Shown: piece after piece, positions 1 through 6,571 of the stretch
Layout: every line of letters starts with the position of its first letter
Position numbering within the stretch: the stretch's first letter is position 1
From: Pseudomonadota bacterium
GTDB lineage: Bacteria; Pseudomonadota; Alphaproteobacteria; Rhizobiales; Hyphomicrobiaceae
DNA: 8,620 nt
Reading direction: 5' to 3'
Assembly: GCA_021812845.1 (NCBI GenBank)
Contig: JAKAML010000039.1
Coordinates: 1 to 8,620, forward strand
Position numbers and translations under genes: made by a program
The notes under the pieces: model-generated
What the model saw: the letters and a program-made list of their open reading frames with translations, nothing else
The model's database searches: none
Told to the model about the DNA's origin: nothing

Positions 1-2156
1 CCCTTCGCGTCCTTCTGCTTCGACTTGATGACACGCTCGACGCCGAAGCGGGCCCGGAAGGTGCCGCCGCCGTCCTTCACCGGCAGATTGGTGTTGTAGA
101 GGATCGGCGAGCCGGGATGCTTGTGCTCGGGCTTGCCCCAGCACGGCCACGGCAGCCCGTAGTTGTCGCCCTTGATCTCCTCCGGCGCGTCCGGCTTGGC
201 GCGCAGGGTGACGATGTCGAAGGCGCCCTGGTGCTTCATGTGCGCCTTGAGACGCTCCGGCGACTGGCCGCAGTAGCCGGTCGAGAAGCCGCCGCGGTTG
301 ATCTCCGCGAGGATCGACTCGGCCTCCGGCTCGTCACCGAACTTGCCCTTCACCATCTTGATGTTCTTGAACATCTTGTCGGCGAAGCCGAGCCGCTTGG
401 CCATCTCGAGCATGACCCAGTTGTCGATCGCGGATTCGAAGATCGGCTCGACGATCTTCTCGCCCCACTGGATCGACCTGTTCGACGCCGTGCGCGAGCC
501 GTGCTGCTCGAGCGAGGTGGCGATCGGCAGCAGGTAGGTCCCGTTCTTGCGGTTGCCGAGCGAGACGAAGTTGGTCGGATGCGGATCGGCGACCACGAGC
601 AGCTCGAGCGCACCGAGCCCCTTCACCATCTCCGGAATGCGCGGCACGGTGTTGCCGCCGTGGCCGAACACGATCGCCGCCTTCACGTTGTCCTTCTGGT
701 CGACCTGGTCCTTCGGCAGCGTGACCGCGTCGAACCAGCGCGTCGAGGGAATGCCCGGCACGGTGCGATAGTTGATCTTCTTGCCGTCGGGCGCGTCCTT
801 CTTGTCGAAGCGGCTGTCGAGCCAATCGAAGTCCACCTCCCAGACCCGCGACCAGTGCCGCCAGGCGCCGTCGTCGAGACCGTAGTAGAGGGGCAGCGTC
901 ACGACGTCGACGCCGAGATCCGTCGCGCCCTGCACGTTGGTGTGGCCGCGGAAGATGTTGGCGCCGGTGCCCGGCGCGCCGACGTTGCCGGTGGCCAGGA
1001 GCAGCACGCAGTAGGCGCGCACGTTGGCGGTTCCGACCGTGTGCTGGGTGCCGCCCATGCACCAGATGAAGGTCGACGGGCGCTGCTTGGCGAAGGTCTC
1101 GGCGACCTTCTTGAGCTGCTCGCCGGGGATGCCGGTGACGTCCTCGACCGTCTTCGGGTCGTATTTCTTCACCTCGGCCCGGATCTCGTCCATGCCGTTG
1201 ACGCGCGCCTTGATGAAGTCCTTGTCCTCCCAGCCGTTCTCGAAGATGTGCCAGAGGATGCCCCAGACCACGGCGATGTCGGTGCCGGAGCGGAAGCGGA
1301 CGTACTCCGTGGCGTGGGCGGCCGTGCGCGTCATGCGCGGATCGAACACGATCACGTTGGCGCGGTTGATCTCCTTGCCGGTCAGGATGTGCTGCAGCGA
1401 GACCGGATGTGCCTCCGCCGCGTTCGAGCCCATGAAGATCACGGTCTTGGCGTTGCGGATGTCGTTGTAGGAATTGGTCTGCGCGCCGTAGCCCCAGGTG
1501 TTGGCGACGCCGGCGACCGTGGTCGAGTGGCAGATGCGCGCCTGGTGATCGCACGAGTTCGTGCCCCAGAAGGCGGCGAACTTGCGGAACAGGTAGGCGC
1601 TCTCGTTGGTGAACTTCGCGGAGCCGAGCCACCATACCGATTCGGCGCCCGACTTCTCGCGGATCTCCATCATCTTCTTGGTGATCTCGTCGAGCGCCTG
1701 CGCCCAGGAGATCTTCTGATACTGGCCGTCGACCAGCTTCATCGGATATTTGAGGCGCCTGTCACCGTGCACGATCTCGCGGATTGCCGCGCCCTTGGCG
1801 CAGTGGGTGCCGCGGTTGATCGGGCTGTCCCAGGCAGGCTCCTGGCCGGTCCACACGCCCTCCTGGACCTCGGCGATGACGGTGCACCCGACCGAGCAGT
1901 GGGTGCAGATGTTCTTCTTCAGCGTCACGGCGCCACCCGCGGCTCCGGCCGGAGCCGCCTCGACCTTCGACACGGTCGAGAAGCCCAGCGACGAGACTCC
2001 CGCGAGCGCGCCGGCCGCGAGGCCGGAGCGGGCGAGGAAGGAGCGGCGGTCGATGACGTTCGCGGCGCCCGACGGGCCGTGGCCCACGTCGTGGCCGATA
2101 CCCGGCCCGGCGAGCCGGGTCTGACGCACGGTGGCAGTCTTGCGTTTGATCAGCAC
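1..2156 (-). CDS. fdhA: Formate dehydrogenase, catalytic alpha subunit (Tat-exported, cysteine type), 3' end beyond window
   Basis: Molybdopterin oxidoreductase that oxidises formate to CO2 at a Mo/W-bis-MGD centre and passes electrons through a [4Fe-4S] cluster. The GTG start at 2156 is preceded by GGGAG seven bases upstream. A long n-region leads to a twin-arginine signal (R37-R38-S-F-L) and hydrophobic stretch to about residue 60, implying periplasmic export. The [4Fe-4S] ligands are C84, C87, C91 and C119 (CX2CX3CX27C), followed by K121 of the CAKG motif. The metal-ligand site reads QARICHSTTV, with C209 where E. coli FdnG has selenocysteine, followed by active-site H210. The catalytic arginine is R403 in FRGHTNVQGATD. 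718 codons are present of roughly 950-1000 usual for the family, so the C-terminal MGD-binding part is missing at the window edge. It is preceded by the small Tat protein with a 20-bp gap, so probably co-transcribed. Downstream genes, not visible, should encode the Fe-S and cytochrome b subunits. Family assignment is secure; the exact FdnG or FdoG subtype is not. Confidence 0.96.
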   Translation of the reverse strand, partial: MLIKRKTATVRQTRLAGPGIGHDVGHGPSGAANVIDRRSFLARSGLAAGALAGVSSLGFSTVSKVEAAPAGAAGGAVTLKKNICTHCSVGCTVIAEVQEGVWTGQEPAWDSPINRGTHCAKGAAIREIVHGDRRLKYPMKLVDGQYQKISWAQALDEITKKMMEIREKSGAESVWWLGSAKFTNESAYLFRKFAAFWGTNSCDHQARICHSTTVAGVANTWGYGAQTNSYNDIRNAKTVIFMGSNAAEAHPVSLQHILTGKEINRANVIVFDPRMTRTAAHATEYVRFRSGTDIAVVWGILWHIFENGWEDKDFIKARVNGMDEIRAEVKKYDPKTVEDVTGIPGEQLKKVAETFAKQRPSTFIWCMGGTQHTVGTANVRAYCVLLLATGNVGAPGTGANIFRGHTNVQGATDLGVDVVTLPLYYGLDDGAWRHWSRVWEVDFDWLDSRFDKKDAPDGKKINYRTVPGIPSTRWFDAVTLPKDQVDQKDNVKAAIVFGHGGNTVPRIPEMVKGLGALELLVVADPHPTNFVSLGNRKNGTYLLPIATSLEQHGSRTASNRSIQWGEKIVEPIFESAIDNWVMLEMAKRLGFADKMFKNIKMVKGKFGDEPEAESILAEINRGGFSTGYCGQSPERLKAHMKHQGAFDIVTLRAKPDAPEEIKGDNYGLPWPCWGKPEHKHPGSPILYNTNLPVKDGGGTFRARFGVERVIKSKQKDAK

Positions 2157-2176
2157 GGTCGTTCTCCCGGATCAGC

Positions 2177-2386
2177 TCAATACCGATTGGTGCGGTAGAA
2201 GGCCTTCACGTGGTCGGTTTCCTGGTATCGCTTTTTCTTGCGGTCGGCGGCGCTCTCCGCGGCCTCGGCCGCCGGCATGGCGACGACGCCGGCGACCGCC
2301 ACCGTGGCGACGCCCGCGGTACCTCCGCCCAGCGCGCGCAGGAACTCGCGGCGACCGAGCCCCTGGTCCTTCGTGGCTTTGCTCAT
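2177..2386 (-). CDS. Formate dehydrogenase region Tat-signal small protein
   Basis: A 69-residue protein that is mostly a twin-arginine signal: G-R12-R13-E-F-L-R followed by a glycine/alanine/valine-rich hydrophobic segment (about residues 18-36) and an AEAAES-like cleavage region. A short charged mature part ends in DHVKAFYRTNRY. This matches the small family annotated as 'formate dehydrogenase region TAT target', typically encoded just before fdhA. The ATG at 2386 has a very strong ribosome-binding site (GGAGGAGGAG) a few bases upstream. The stop is 20 bp from the fdhA start, suggesting co-transcription and a stoichiometric role. The function is not established. It may be a small accessory subunit of the exported enzyme, or a decoy or escort in Tat targeting; neither is shown by the sequence. 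Confidence 0.9.
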   Translation of the reverse strand: MSKATKDQGLGRREFLRALGGGTAGVATVAVAGVVAMPAAEAAESAADRKKKRYQETDHVKAFYRTNRY

Positions 2387-2489
2387 CGTCTCCTCCTCCG
2401 CGAAAATCTCGCTCGGCTCGAACCTGTCGAACCCTCTCTGTTCGTCAGTCCCGACCCGGCGCCGGACACTGCCCGGACCCTGGTCGGCA
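2387..2489 (-). other. Intergenic spacer between torD-like gene and small Tat gene
   Basis: 103 bp between the chaperone stop and the start of the Tat-signal gene. It holds the strong ribosome-binding site near 2390-2400, a 10-bp GC palindrome CCGGCGCCGG (2456-2465), and two 7-bp direct copies of TCGAACC (2418-2424 and 2427-2433). I see no convincing promoter or T-tract terminator. The simplest reading is an untranslated operon spacer, perhaps with a weak structure that tunes the chaperone to enzyme ratio. Confidence 0.4.
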
Positions 2490-3320
2490 TCACGACCGGA
2501 AGCTCAGCGCCTCCGTCTCGATCTCCAGCCACACGCGGCCGACCTCGGCCACGGCCTTGTAGAACTTCGCGTTCTCCGCGACGGCGAGATCGGCGAACAG
2601 CCGCTCGCCCCACGGCACGACGTGCCGCCTGAGGAAATCACCCGGGTCGATGGAGCCGCGGCCGAACTCGCCGGTGACGAGACCGGCCATCACCTCGAAC
2701 AGGGAGCCGATGTGATCCTCGGGCTCGTAGACGCCGGCACGGCGCACGACACCGAGCCGCTGCATATCCTCCCGCACGCGGGCCAGCGGCCGCTCGTTGA
2801 GGAAGCCCGTGAGGTAGTACGAGGCATAGGGCAGGAGTTCCCCGCGCCCGACGCCGATGAAGAGGTTGAAGTACTCTCGCCCGGCGGCGCCGTCCGTCGT
2901 CGCCGCGGCGGCTTCCGCCAACCCGATGTGGGCAAGGCCGAGTGCCGTCGCGTCGCCCGTCACCTGCGACAGTTCATCGAGCAGCGCCTGGGACGGCGGC
3001 CGGGTCAGCAGCGCCGCCAGCAGCAGGTACTCGCGCGCACGCGCCATGGCCAGATCGTCGCCGCAGGGCTTACGAGCTGTCGCGCTGGAGGGAGCGGTAG
3101 CGGACGTGCCCGTCGCGAAAAGGTCGGGCCTCAGCAGGGCTCGCGACACACCGGTCGCGGCTTCGACGGCCGCCACACGCTCCGCAGGAACACGGGTCCA
3201 GCCGGAAACCGAAGGTTGGGAAATGCCGAGCTTGCGCGCCAACGGGCCAACACCGCCGGCCGCATCGATGGCCAGCGTCACGCCCCTGTCTCGCACGTCC
3301 TCCCGCTGCGGCTGGGTCAT
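2490..3320 (-). CDS. HTH (YdaS/Cro-like)-TorD fusion, formate dehydrogenase chaperone
   Basis: A 276-residue two-domain protein. Residues about 14-68 form a Cro/YdaS-like helix-turn-helix (GGVGPLARKLGISQPSVSGW, then VPAERV and the RPDLFA end). An Ala/Ser/Thr-rich linker (about 69-88) leads to a TorD/DmsD-family all-helical domain (about 90-270) carrying YFNLFIGVGRGELLPYASYY and the hallmark E199-P-E-D-H203. TorD proteins bind Tat signal peptides and apo-forms of molybdoenzymes in the cytoplasm; being upstream of the Tat protein and fdhA, the client is very probably FdhA. The HTH suggests DNA binding, possibly at the palindrome 55 bp upstream, which is inference. The ATG at 3320 has a weak ribosome-binding site; an internal GTG (codon 14, at the start of the HTH core) is an alternative start. 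It begins the fdh transcription unit. Confidence 0.92.
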   Translation of the reverse strand: MTQPQREDVRDRGVTLAIDAAGGVGPLARKLGISQPSVSGWTRVPAERVAAVEAATGVSRALLRPDLFATGTSATAPSSATARKPCGDDLAMARAREYLLLAALLTRPPSQALLDELSQVTGDATALGLAHIGLAEAAAATTDGAAGREYFNLFIGVGRGELLPYASYYLTGFLNERPLARVREDMQRLGVVRRAGVYEPEDHIGSLFEVMAGLVTGEFGRGSIDPGDFLRRHVVPWGERLFADLAVAENAKFYKAVAEVGRVWLEIETEALSFRS

Positions 3321-3365
3321 TTTTTAGCTACCCGTTATTCCGCTGAAGCTGGTCGAAGGTGTACC

Positions 3366-3371
3366 ATTATG
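3366..3371 (-). promoter_or_regulatory. Candidate -10 element of the HTH-torD/fdhA transcription unit
   Basis: On the minus strand CATAAT matches the sigma70 -10 consensus at five of six positions and lies about 46 bp before the chaperone ATG. Transcription would start near 3359, giving a leader of about 38 nt. No good TTGACA-like -35 is found at normal spacing; that position (about 3389-3394) falls inside the inverted repeat 3375-3397. A weak -35 covered by an operator suggests an activator-dependent or tightly controlled promoter. Predicted by eye only. Confidence 0.4.
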
Positions 3372-3374
3372 TCG

Positions 3375-3397
3375 CACCATAGGAAGTGCCTATGGTG
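3375..3397. promoter_or_regulatory. Perfect 9-bp inverted repeat, probable operator
   Basis: CACCATAGG, five-base spacer AAGTG, then CCTATGGTG: a perfect dyad in an otherwise unstructured intergenic region. A third partial half-site GTACCAT (3361-3367) is a direct copy of the left arm GCACCAT (3374-3380) and overlaps the candidate -10. The inner part ATAGG-N5-CCTAT also fits the T-N11-A pattern of LysR-type regulators. The site lies just upstream of the -10 of the fdh unit. It may be bound by the HTH of the neighbouring fusion protein, or by a LysR-type regulator encoded elsewhere. As RNA it could form a 9-bp hairpin, but no T-tract follows on either strand, so an intrinsic terminator is unlikely. 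Confidence 0.65.
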
Positions 3398-3515
3398 GAT
3401 CACTAGACGAAAGTCGTAGAGCTTTTGCGGTGCCGCAGCATAAGCGAACCTGATGCGTGCGCGTCGCGATCGGGCCGTATCGCGGGCCTGGGTGAACACC
3501 AACTTCAGCGGGGTT

Positions 3516-3541
3516 GCACCAGGCTCGAGCCTAAGGGGTGC
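3516..3541 (-). other. Stem-loop after the DUF3306 gene
   Basis: GCACC (3516-3520) pairs with GGTGC (3537-3541), enclosing AGGC-TCGA-GCCT (3521-3532) with a four-base bulge. It starts 15 bp beyond the stop codon of the last gene of the five-gene operon. The position fits a 3'-end or pausing element, but no run of U follows on the minus strand (next bases AACCCCGC), so it is not a standard intrinsic terminator. The rest of 3398-3556 shows no gene or clear signal. Confidence 0.3.
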
Positions 3542-3556
3542 CCCGGCTGCCCGCCG

Positions 3557-4345
3557 TCAGAGCGGCAGCGCGCCGCCGTGGCGCCGACGCGTCGGCAGAC
3601 CGTCGGCCGGAGCCCCGTCACCATCGGCGGAAGGCCCGCCGGCCACACGGCCGGCGGTCGCGAGGGACCCCTCGCCAGCCCCGGCGAGTACCGGCTCGAC
3701 CGCGCCGCTACTGCCGACCTCGGGAGGCGTCGGGCGGTCCGGCGTCATGGGGGGTGCCTCGCCCGTGTCGTCCTGGGCGATGGCGCCACCCGCGTCGCGG
3801 GTGTCGACGGACGCGATAGCGGCCGCCGGTGCCCCCTCCGCAGCCGAGCCCGGCTCGGCTGCGGGCGTCGCCGCCGGACCCGAGCCGATGGCCTGCGCCA
3901 GGAGCTGGCCGAGATCGGTGCCCGGCGACAGCTCGCCGAACCCCGGCACGCCGCCCGGCAGGTTGAAGTCGTACTGGTTCTCGGCCATCTCGATGAAATC
4001 GCGGATGCCGGGATCGAGCGTCCACATGCGCCGCATGGCCAACCTCTGCAGCTCCTGCGGCACGCCCTTGCGGAAGAATGCCGAGAGGTCGCTGTCCGGC
4101 GTCAGGTCGTCCACGGACGGCAGCGGCGGCCCGCCTCCGTCCGCATCGCCGGCCGCGATCGCCCGGTCGTCGGTGGTTCCGTCGGCGACGGCGTGCCCGG
4201 CCTCCGTCCGCGCCCCGGCGAGCCCCGGCGGAGCGGCCGCGGCGTTCTCGGGCTCGGCCGTCGGCGGGGGCGCCTGCTCGCCGGCCGGGTCGCGTTTCAG
4301 CCGCGACCAGCGGTCGAGGAACCTCTCGCCACCCTCGCGGCTCAT
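3557..4345 (-). CDS. DUF3306 family protein
   Basis: A 262-residue protein with no predicted signal or membrane segment. The N-terminal EERFLDRWSRLK-type motif (residues about 5-17) and the central segment DDLTPDSDLSAFFRKGVPQE...LRRMWTLDPGIRDFIEMAENQYDFN-like block (about 78-128; here RLAMRRMW) identify DUF3306. The linker 20-75 and the tail 133-250 are Ala/Gly/Pro-rich and low complexity, probably disordered. The last residues RRRHGGALPL are a terminal motif I associate with this family. The start ATG at 4345 overlaps the stop of the DUF3305 gene (ATGA) and has GGAGG upstream, so the two are translationally coupled. DUF3306 proteins are commonly encoded beside formate dehydrogenases. The biochemical role is unknown; an FDH maturation or assembly factor is an inference from context. 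Confidence 0.88.
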   Translation of the reverse strand: MSREGGERFLDRWSRLKRDPAGEQAPPPTAEPENAAAAPPGLAGARTEAGHAVADGTTDDRAIAAGDADGGGPPLPSVDDLTPDSDLSAFFRKGVPQELQRLAMRRMWTLDPGIRDFIEMAENQYDFNLPGGVPGFGELSPGTDLGQLLAQAIGSGPAATPAAEPGSAAEGAPAAAIASVDTRDAGGAIAQDDTGEAPPMTPDRPTPPEVGSSGAVEPVLAGAGEGSLATAGRVAGGPSADGDGAPADGLPTRRRHGGALPL

Positions 4346-4896
4346 CCCTCGCCTCCATCGCCGCCACCTGCGCCGCCGCCCGGCGCGCCGTGCCGCGCGC
4401 CGCCGATCCGCCGCACGCCTTCCGGCGGCTGACGGTCGCGCTTGCGCTTCACCATCGGTCGCTCGACGTGATGCTCGGCGACGAACGCCGCCACCTCGGC
4501 CGCCACCTCCGGCGGCATGTCGATCGTCTCGACCACGTTCGAGCCGGCTTCGGTGTGGCCCTCCCCTTCCGCCGGGTCGGCGGTAACGGCGACGATCTCG
4601 ACCGGCGGCTCGACACCGTCGGGCCGCATCACCACCCACAGCTTTGGCGTCCCGTGCTCGAGGTTGTCGCGGTAGTTGCCGGTTTCGGTCGAGTAGAGCG
4701 CGATCTCCTGCGCGCCGGCGTAGAACATCGCGCCCCGCGGCGAAGAGCCGAGCGGCGTCCAGGGCGCGACGTCGGGCGGCACGGCGAACACGGCGACCGG
4801 ACGCCAGGCGTGGCTCTCGATCTGCGTCTCGGCCCACGCGCTGTCGATCTGCCGCCGCTCCACGACGAGACCGATGACGATGCGCTCCTCGATCAT
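4342..4896 (-). CDS. DUF3305 family protein
   Basis: A 184-residue soluble protein. The N-terminal VGLVVERRQIDSAWAETQ, the SHAWRPVAVFAVPPD block and the GAMFYAGAQEIALYSTETGNYRDNL block (about residues 5-80) are typical of DUF3305. A beta-rich middle (PKLWVVMRPDG...VEIVAVTADPAEGE) and a MPPEVAAEVAAFVAEHHVE helix followed by a KRKRDRQPPEG basic stretch complete it. The C-terminal 20 residues are Gly-rich and may only reflect the overlap with the next gene. GGAG lies seven bases before the ATG, and the gap from the DUF6352 stop is 11 bp. DUF3305 and DUF3306 are habitual neighbours near FDH genes, so a shared complex is plausible. Function is unknown. Confidence 0.88.
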   Translation of the reverse strand: MIEERIVIGLVVERRQIDSAWAETQIESHAWRPVAVFAVPPDVAPWTPLGSSPRGAMFYAGAQEIALYSTETGNYRDNLEHGTPKLWVVMRPDGVEPPVEIVAVTADPAEGEGHTEAGSNVVETIDMPPEVAAEVAAFVAEHHVERPMVKRKRDRQPPEGVRRIGGARHGAPGGGAGGGDGGEG

Positions 4897-4907
4897 GCCG
4901 CGCTCCG

Positions 4908-5936
4908 TCAGTTGACCGACGCCGGCTCGGCGGCGCGCAGCGGCAGGCCCATGAGCAGGTTCTGCGGCTTGATCCGCACGACGCGGTTCGGCGACATGGC
5001 GAGGATGAGGTAGACGGGGGCGCCGGCGACGCGCGCGATGGCATCGCGGGGATCGAGGAAGTCGAGCCGGAACAGCGCCACGATCCGCTGCCGCCCGTCG
5101 TCGGCCGGCTCCTCACCGTTCCACAGCGCGTTGCCGATCGCCGTCGCCTCCTGGTCGAGCCCGACGAACCACCGCCACTCGGCGCCGTCGAGCCGCTCCA
5201 GGGGTTCGATCGTCACCCGCGCGCCGGCGGTGTGGAGGATGAACCGCTCGAGCACGCGGGCGAGACCGGCGCGGCCTTCCCCGCCGTGGCGGAAATCGAG
5301 CACCATGTCGAAGGCGTCGGAGCGGGCGAAGTACGCCGCCGCCGTCTCGGACGTCATGACGTCGAGGTCTCGCGAGCGCGCGTCCGCGAACACCGCCGTC
5401 AGCGGCGACTGGTGATGTGCGCTCACGGTGTCGCCGATCAGCTCCTCGTCGGCGAGCAGCGGGATGCCGTCGCGAATCGTGAGCCGCTGCGGCCGGAACA
5501 GCAGCTCCGCGGCGCGCAGCCGGAACGGATCTCGTTCCCCGTCGAGGGCATTGCGCAGCACGAGCTGCGTCAGTTGGTTGACGAACAGAGGCGGCGGCAT
5601 CGGCCGCTGCTCGCGGAACAGCGTCACATAGGCGCGCTCGAGCGAGCCGGAAGCGACGAGATGATCGCGGAAAGCGATGAAATGCCGCCAGTTCTCGCGC
5701 GCGTCGCGGTCGGCGACGTCGCCGATCTCCTCCGCCGGCACCGACGCCAGGGGATCGCGCATGAGCCGCTCGTGGAGCGAACGCTCGACGAGACAGGCGT
5801 CATCCGGCGGCACGATCTCCGGCCGCGCCAGATAGAGCTTGATGAACTCGCCGTTGACGACCAGCCGGCCGCTCGCGTCGTGATCGAGGAAGAGATGCCC
5901 GCTCGACGTCCAGAACTCCGGCCCGTCATCCGTCAT
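4908..5936 (-). CDS. DUF6352 family protein
   Basis: A 342-residue cytoplasmic protein starting MTDDGPEFWTSSGHLFLD, with conserved blocks GRLVVNGEFIKLYLARPEI (about 28-46), ARENWRHFIAFRDHLVASGSLERAY, a PPLFVNQLTQLVLRNALDG segment and ELLFRPQRLTIRDGIPLLADEEL. The C-terminal half contains EWRWFVGLDQEA, VALFRLDFLDP and SPNRVVRIKPQNLLMGLPL. These fit the uncharacterised family DUF6352, found beside DUF3305/3306 and FDH genes in alphaproteobacteria. No catalytic motif, cysteine cluster or membrane helix is apparent. The ATG at 5936 has a purine-rich site (GGAGAGGGAG) and is 5 bp from the DUF6505 stop. The reading frame stays open upstream to 6758, but that extension lies over the two preceding genes and is rejected. 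Function is unknown. Confidence 0.85.
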   Translation of the reverse strand: MTDDGPEFWTSSGHLFLDHDASGRLVVNGEFIKLYLARPEIVPPDDACLVERSLHERLMRDPLASVPAEEIGDVADRDARENWRHFIAFRDHLVASGSLERAYVTLFREQRPMPPPLFVNQLTQLVLRNALDGERDPFRLRAAELLFRPQRLTIRDGIPLLADEELIGDTVSAHHQSPLTAVFADARSRDLDVMTSETAAAYFARSDAFDMVLDFRHGGEGRAGLARVLERFILHTAGARVTIEPLERLDGAEWRWFVGLDQEATAIGNALWNGEEPADDGRQRIVALFRLDFLDPRDAIARVAGAPVYLILAMSPNRVVRIKPQNLLMGLPLRAAEPASVN

Positions 5937-5941
5937 CGGGC

Positions 5942-6571
5942 TCACTCCCTCTCCGTTGCCGGCGCGCGGCCGCCGACGAGCGCCGCGAGATCGATTCCGC
6001 CCCCCGGCGCACCGCCGCCGTCGCCAGCCTCGCTGTCGAAAGCCTCGCCGTCCGCCGCGTCCGCGTCTACGACCGCGAAGGCGCCGGCGCTGCACGGCAT
6101 CGCGGTGGCGCGCAGGGCGTCGGCGGCGTGGAAAGTGCGGAACTGCTCGGAGATGCTGCCGTCGTCGGCGAGCTTGCGGTTGAGCGCCACGAGCGTCTGC
6201 GGCGGGTGCTGCGCCAGCTCCTCCGCATAGGCGATCTCCTCGGCCGCGCAGAGCCGCGCCGCCATGAGGTCGGGCGCGCCGAGCTCGGTGGCGAGCTTCT
6301 GCGCCAGCGCTTCCAGCGCCGCCGCGTACTCCTCCGCCGTCGCCTCGACGACCACCGCCAGCGTCGACCAGCCCAGGCTGTCGATGCCGAGGAACCCGGC
6401 ACGGAACGCCTGCCGGTCGCGCCCCGCCATCGTCGCCGGATCGCAGTCCCAGAACATGAAGGTACCCGGCACCGCCCATTCGCCGGCCGCCGCCGCGCGC
6501 GGAAAGACGAAGCCGTCCGAGGCGTCGAGCCGGATGGTGCGCAGCAGGCGATGCGGCAGGGCTCCCGTCAC
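5942..6571 (-). CDS. DUF6505 family protein
   Basis: A 209-residue protein with GTG start. Its start overlaps the stop of the ligase-fold gene by four bases (GTGA, 6568-6571), indicating translational coupling. Visible blocks are LLRTIRLDASDGFVFPRAA (about 9-27), GEWAVPGTFMFWDCDP, QAFRAGFLGIDSLGWSTLAVVVEA and a helical middle rich in Ala/Glu. The C-terminus (about 165-209) is acidic and Gly-rich and probably flexible. I recognise it as the family labelled DUF6505, which travels with the DUF4444 ligase-like gene and FDH accessory genes. There is no signal peptide or membrane segment and no recognisable active site. Function is unknown. Confidence 0.78.
   Translation of the reverse strand: MTGALPHRLLRTIRLDASDGFVFPRAAAAGEWAVPGTFMFWDCDPATMAGRDRQAFRAGFLGIDSLGWSTLAVVVEATAEEYAAALEALAQKLATELGAPDLMAARLCAAEEIAYAEELAQHPPQTLVALNRKLADDGSISEQFRTFHAADALRATAMPCSAGAFAVVDADAADGEAFDSEAGDGGGAPGGGIDLAALVGGRAPATERE

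Noticed and set aside
334..1635. 433-codon open frame on the minus strand
   Set aside because: Alternate frame inside fdhA with Arg/Gln/His-rich, low-complexity translation; the real frame carries the FDH motifs.
117..2198. 693-codon open frame on the plus strand
   Set aside because: It lies antisense to fdhA, whose motifs are unmistakable. The translation is an Arg/Leu/Val/Asp/His-rich shadow typical of high-GC DNA and shows no recognisable domain.
2418..2433. Direct repeat of TCGAACC as a regulatory site
   Set aside because: Two 7-bp copies in a short GC-rich spacer within an operon can arise by chance and are not linked to a promoter.
3375..3397. Inverted repeat read as a transcription terminator
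   Set aside because: No T-tract follows the hairpin on either strand, and it sits next to a -10-like element upstream of a gene, so an operator fits better.
2238..3419. 393-codon open frame on the plus strand
   Set aside because: Antisense to the HTH-torD gene and the small Tat gene, both of which are recognised families; it also runs through the operator region.
3521..3532. 12-bp palindrome AGGCTCGAGCCT as an independent operator
   Set aside because: It forms the inner part of the stem-loop at 3516-3541 just after a stop codon and is far from any promoter-like element, so it is reported only as part of that structure.
3425..4586. Overlapping long plus-strand frames opposite DUF3306/DUF3305
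   Set aside because: Pro/Arg/Ala-rich shadows antisense to recognised DUF3306 and DUF3305 genes; no ribosome-binding site or domain.
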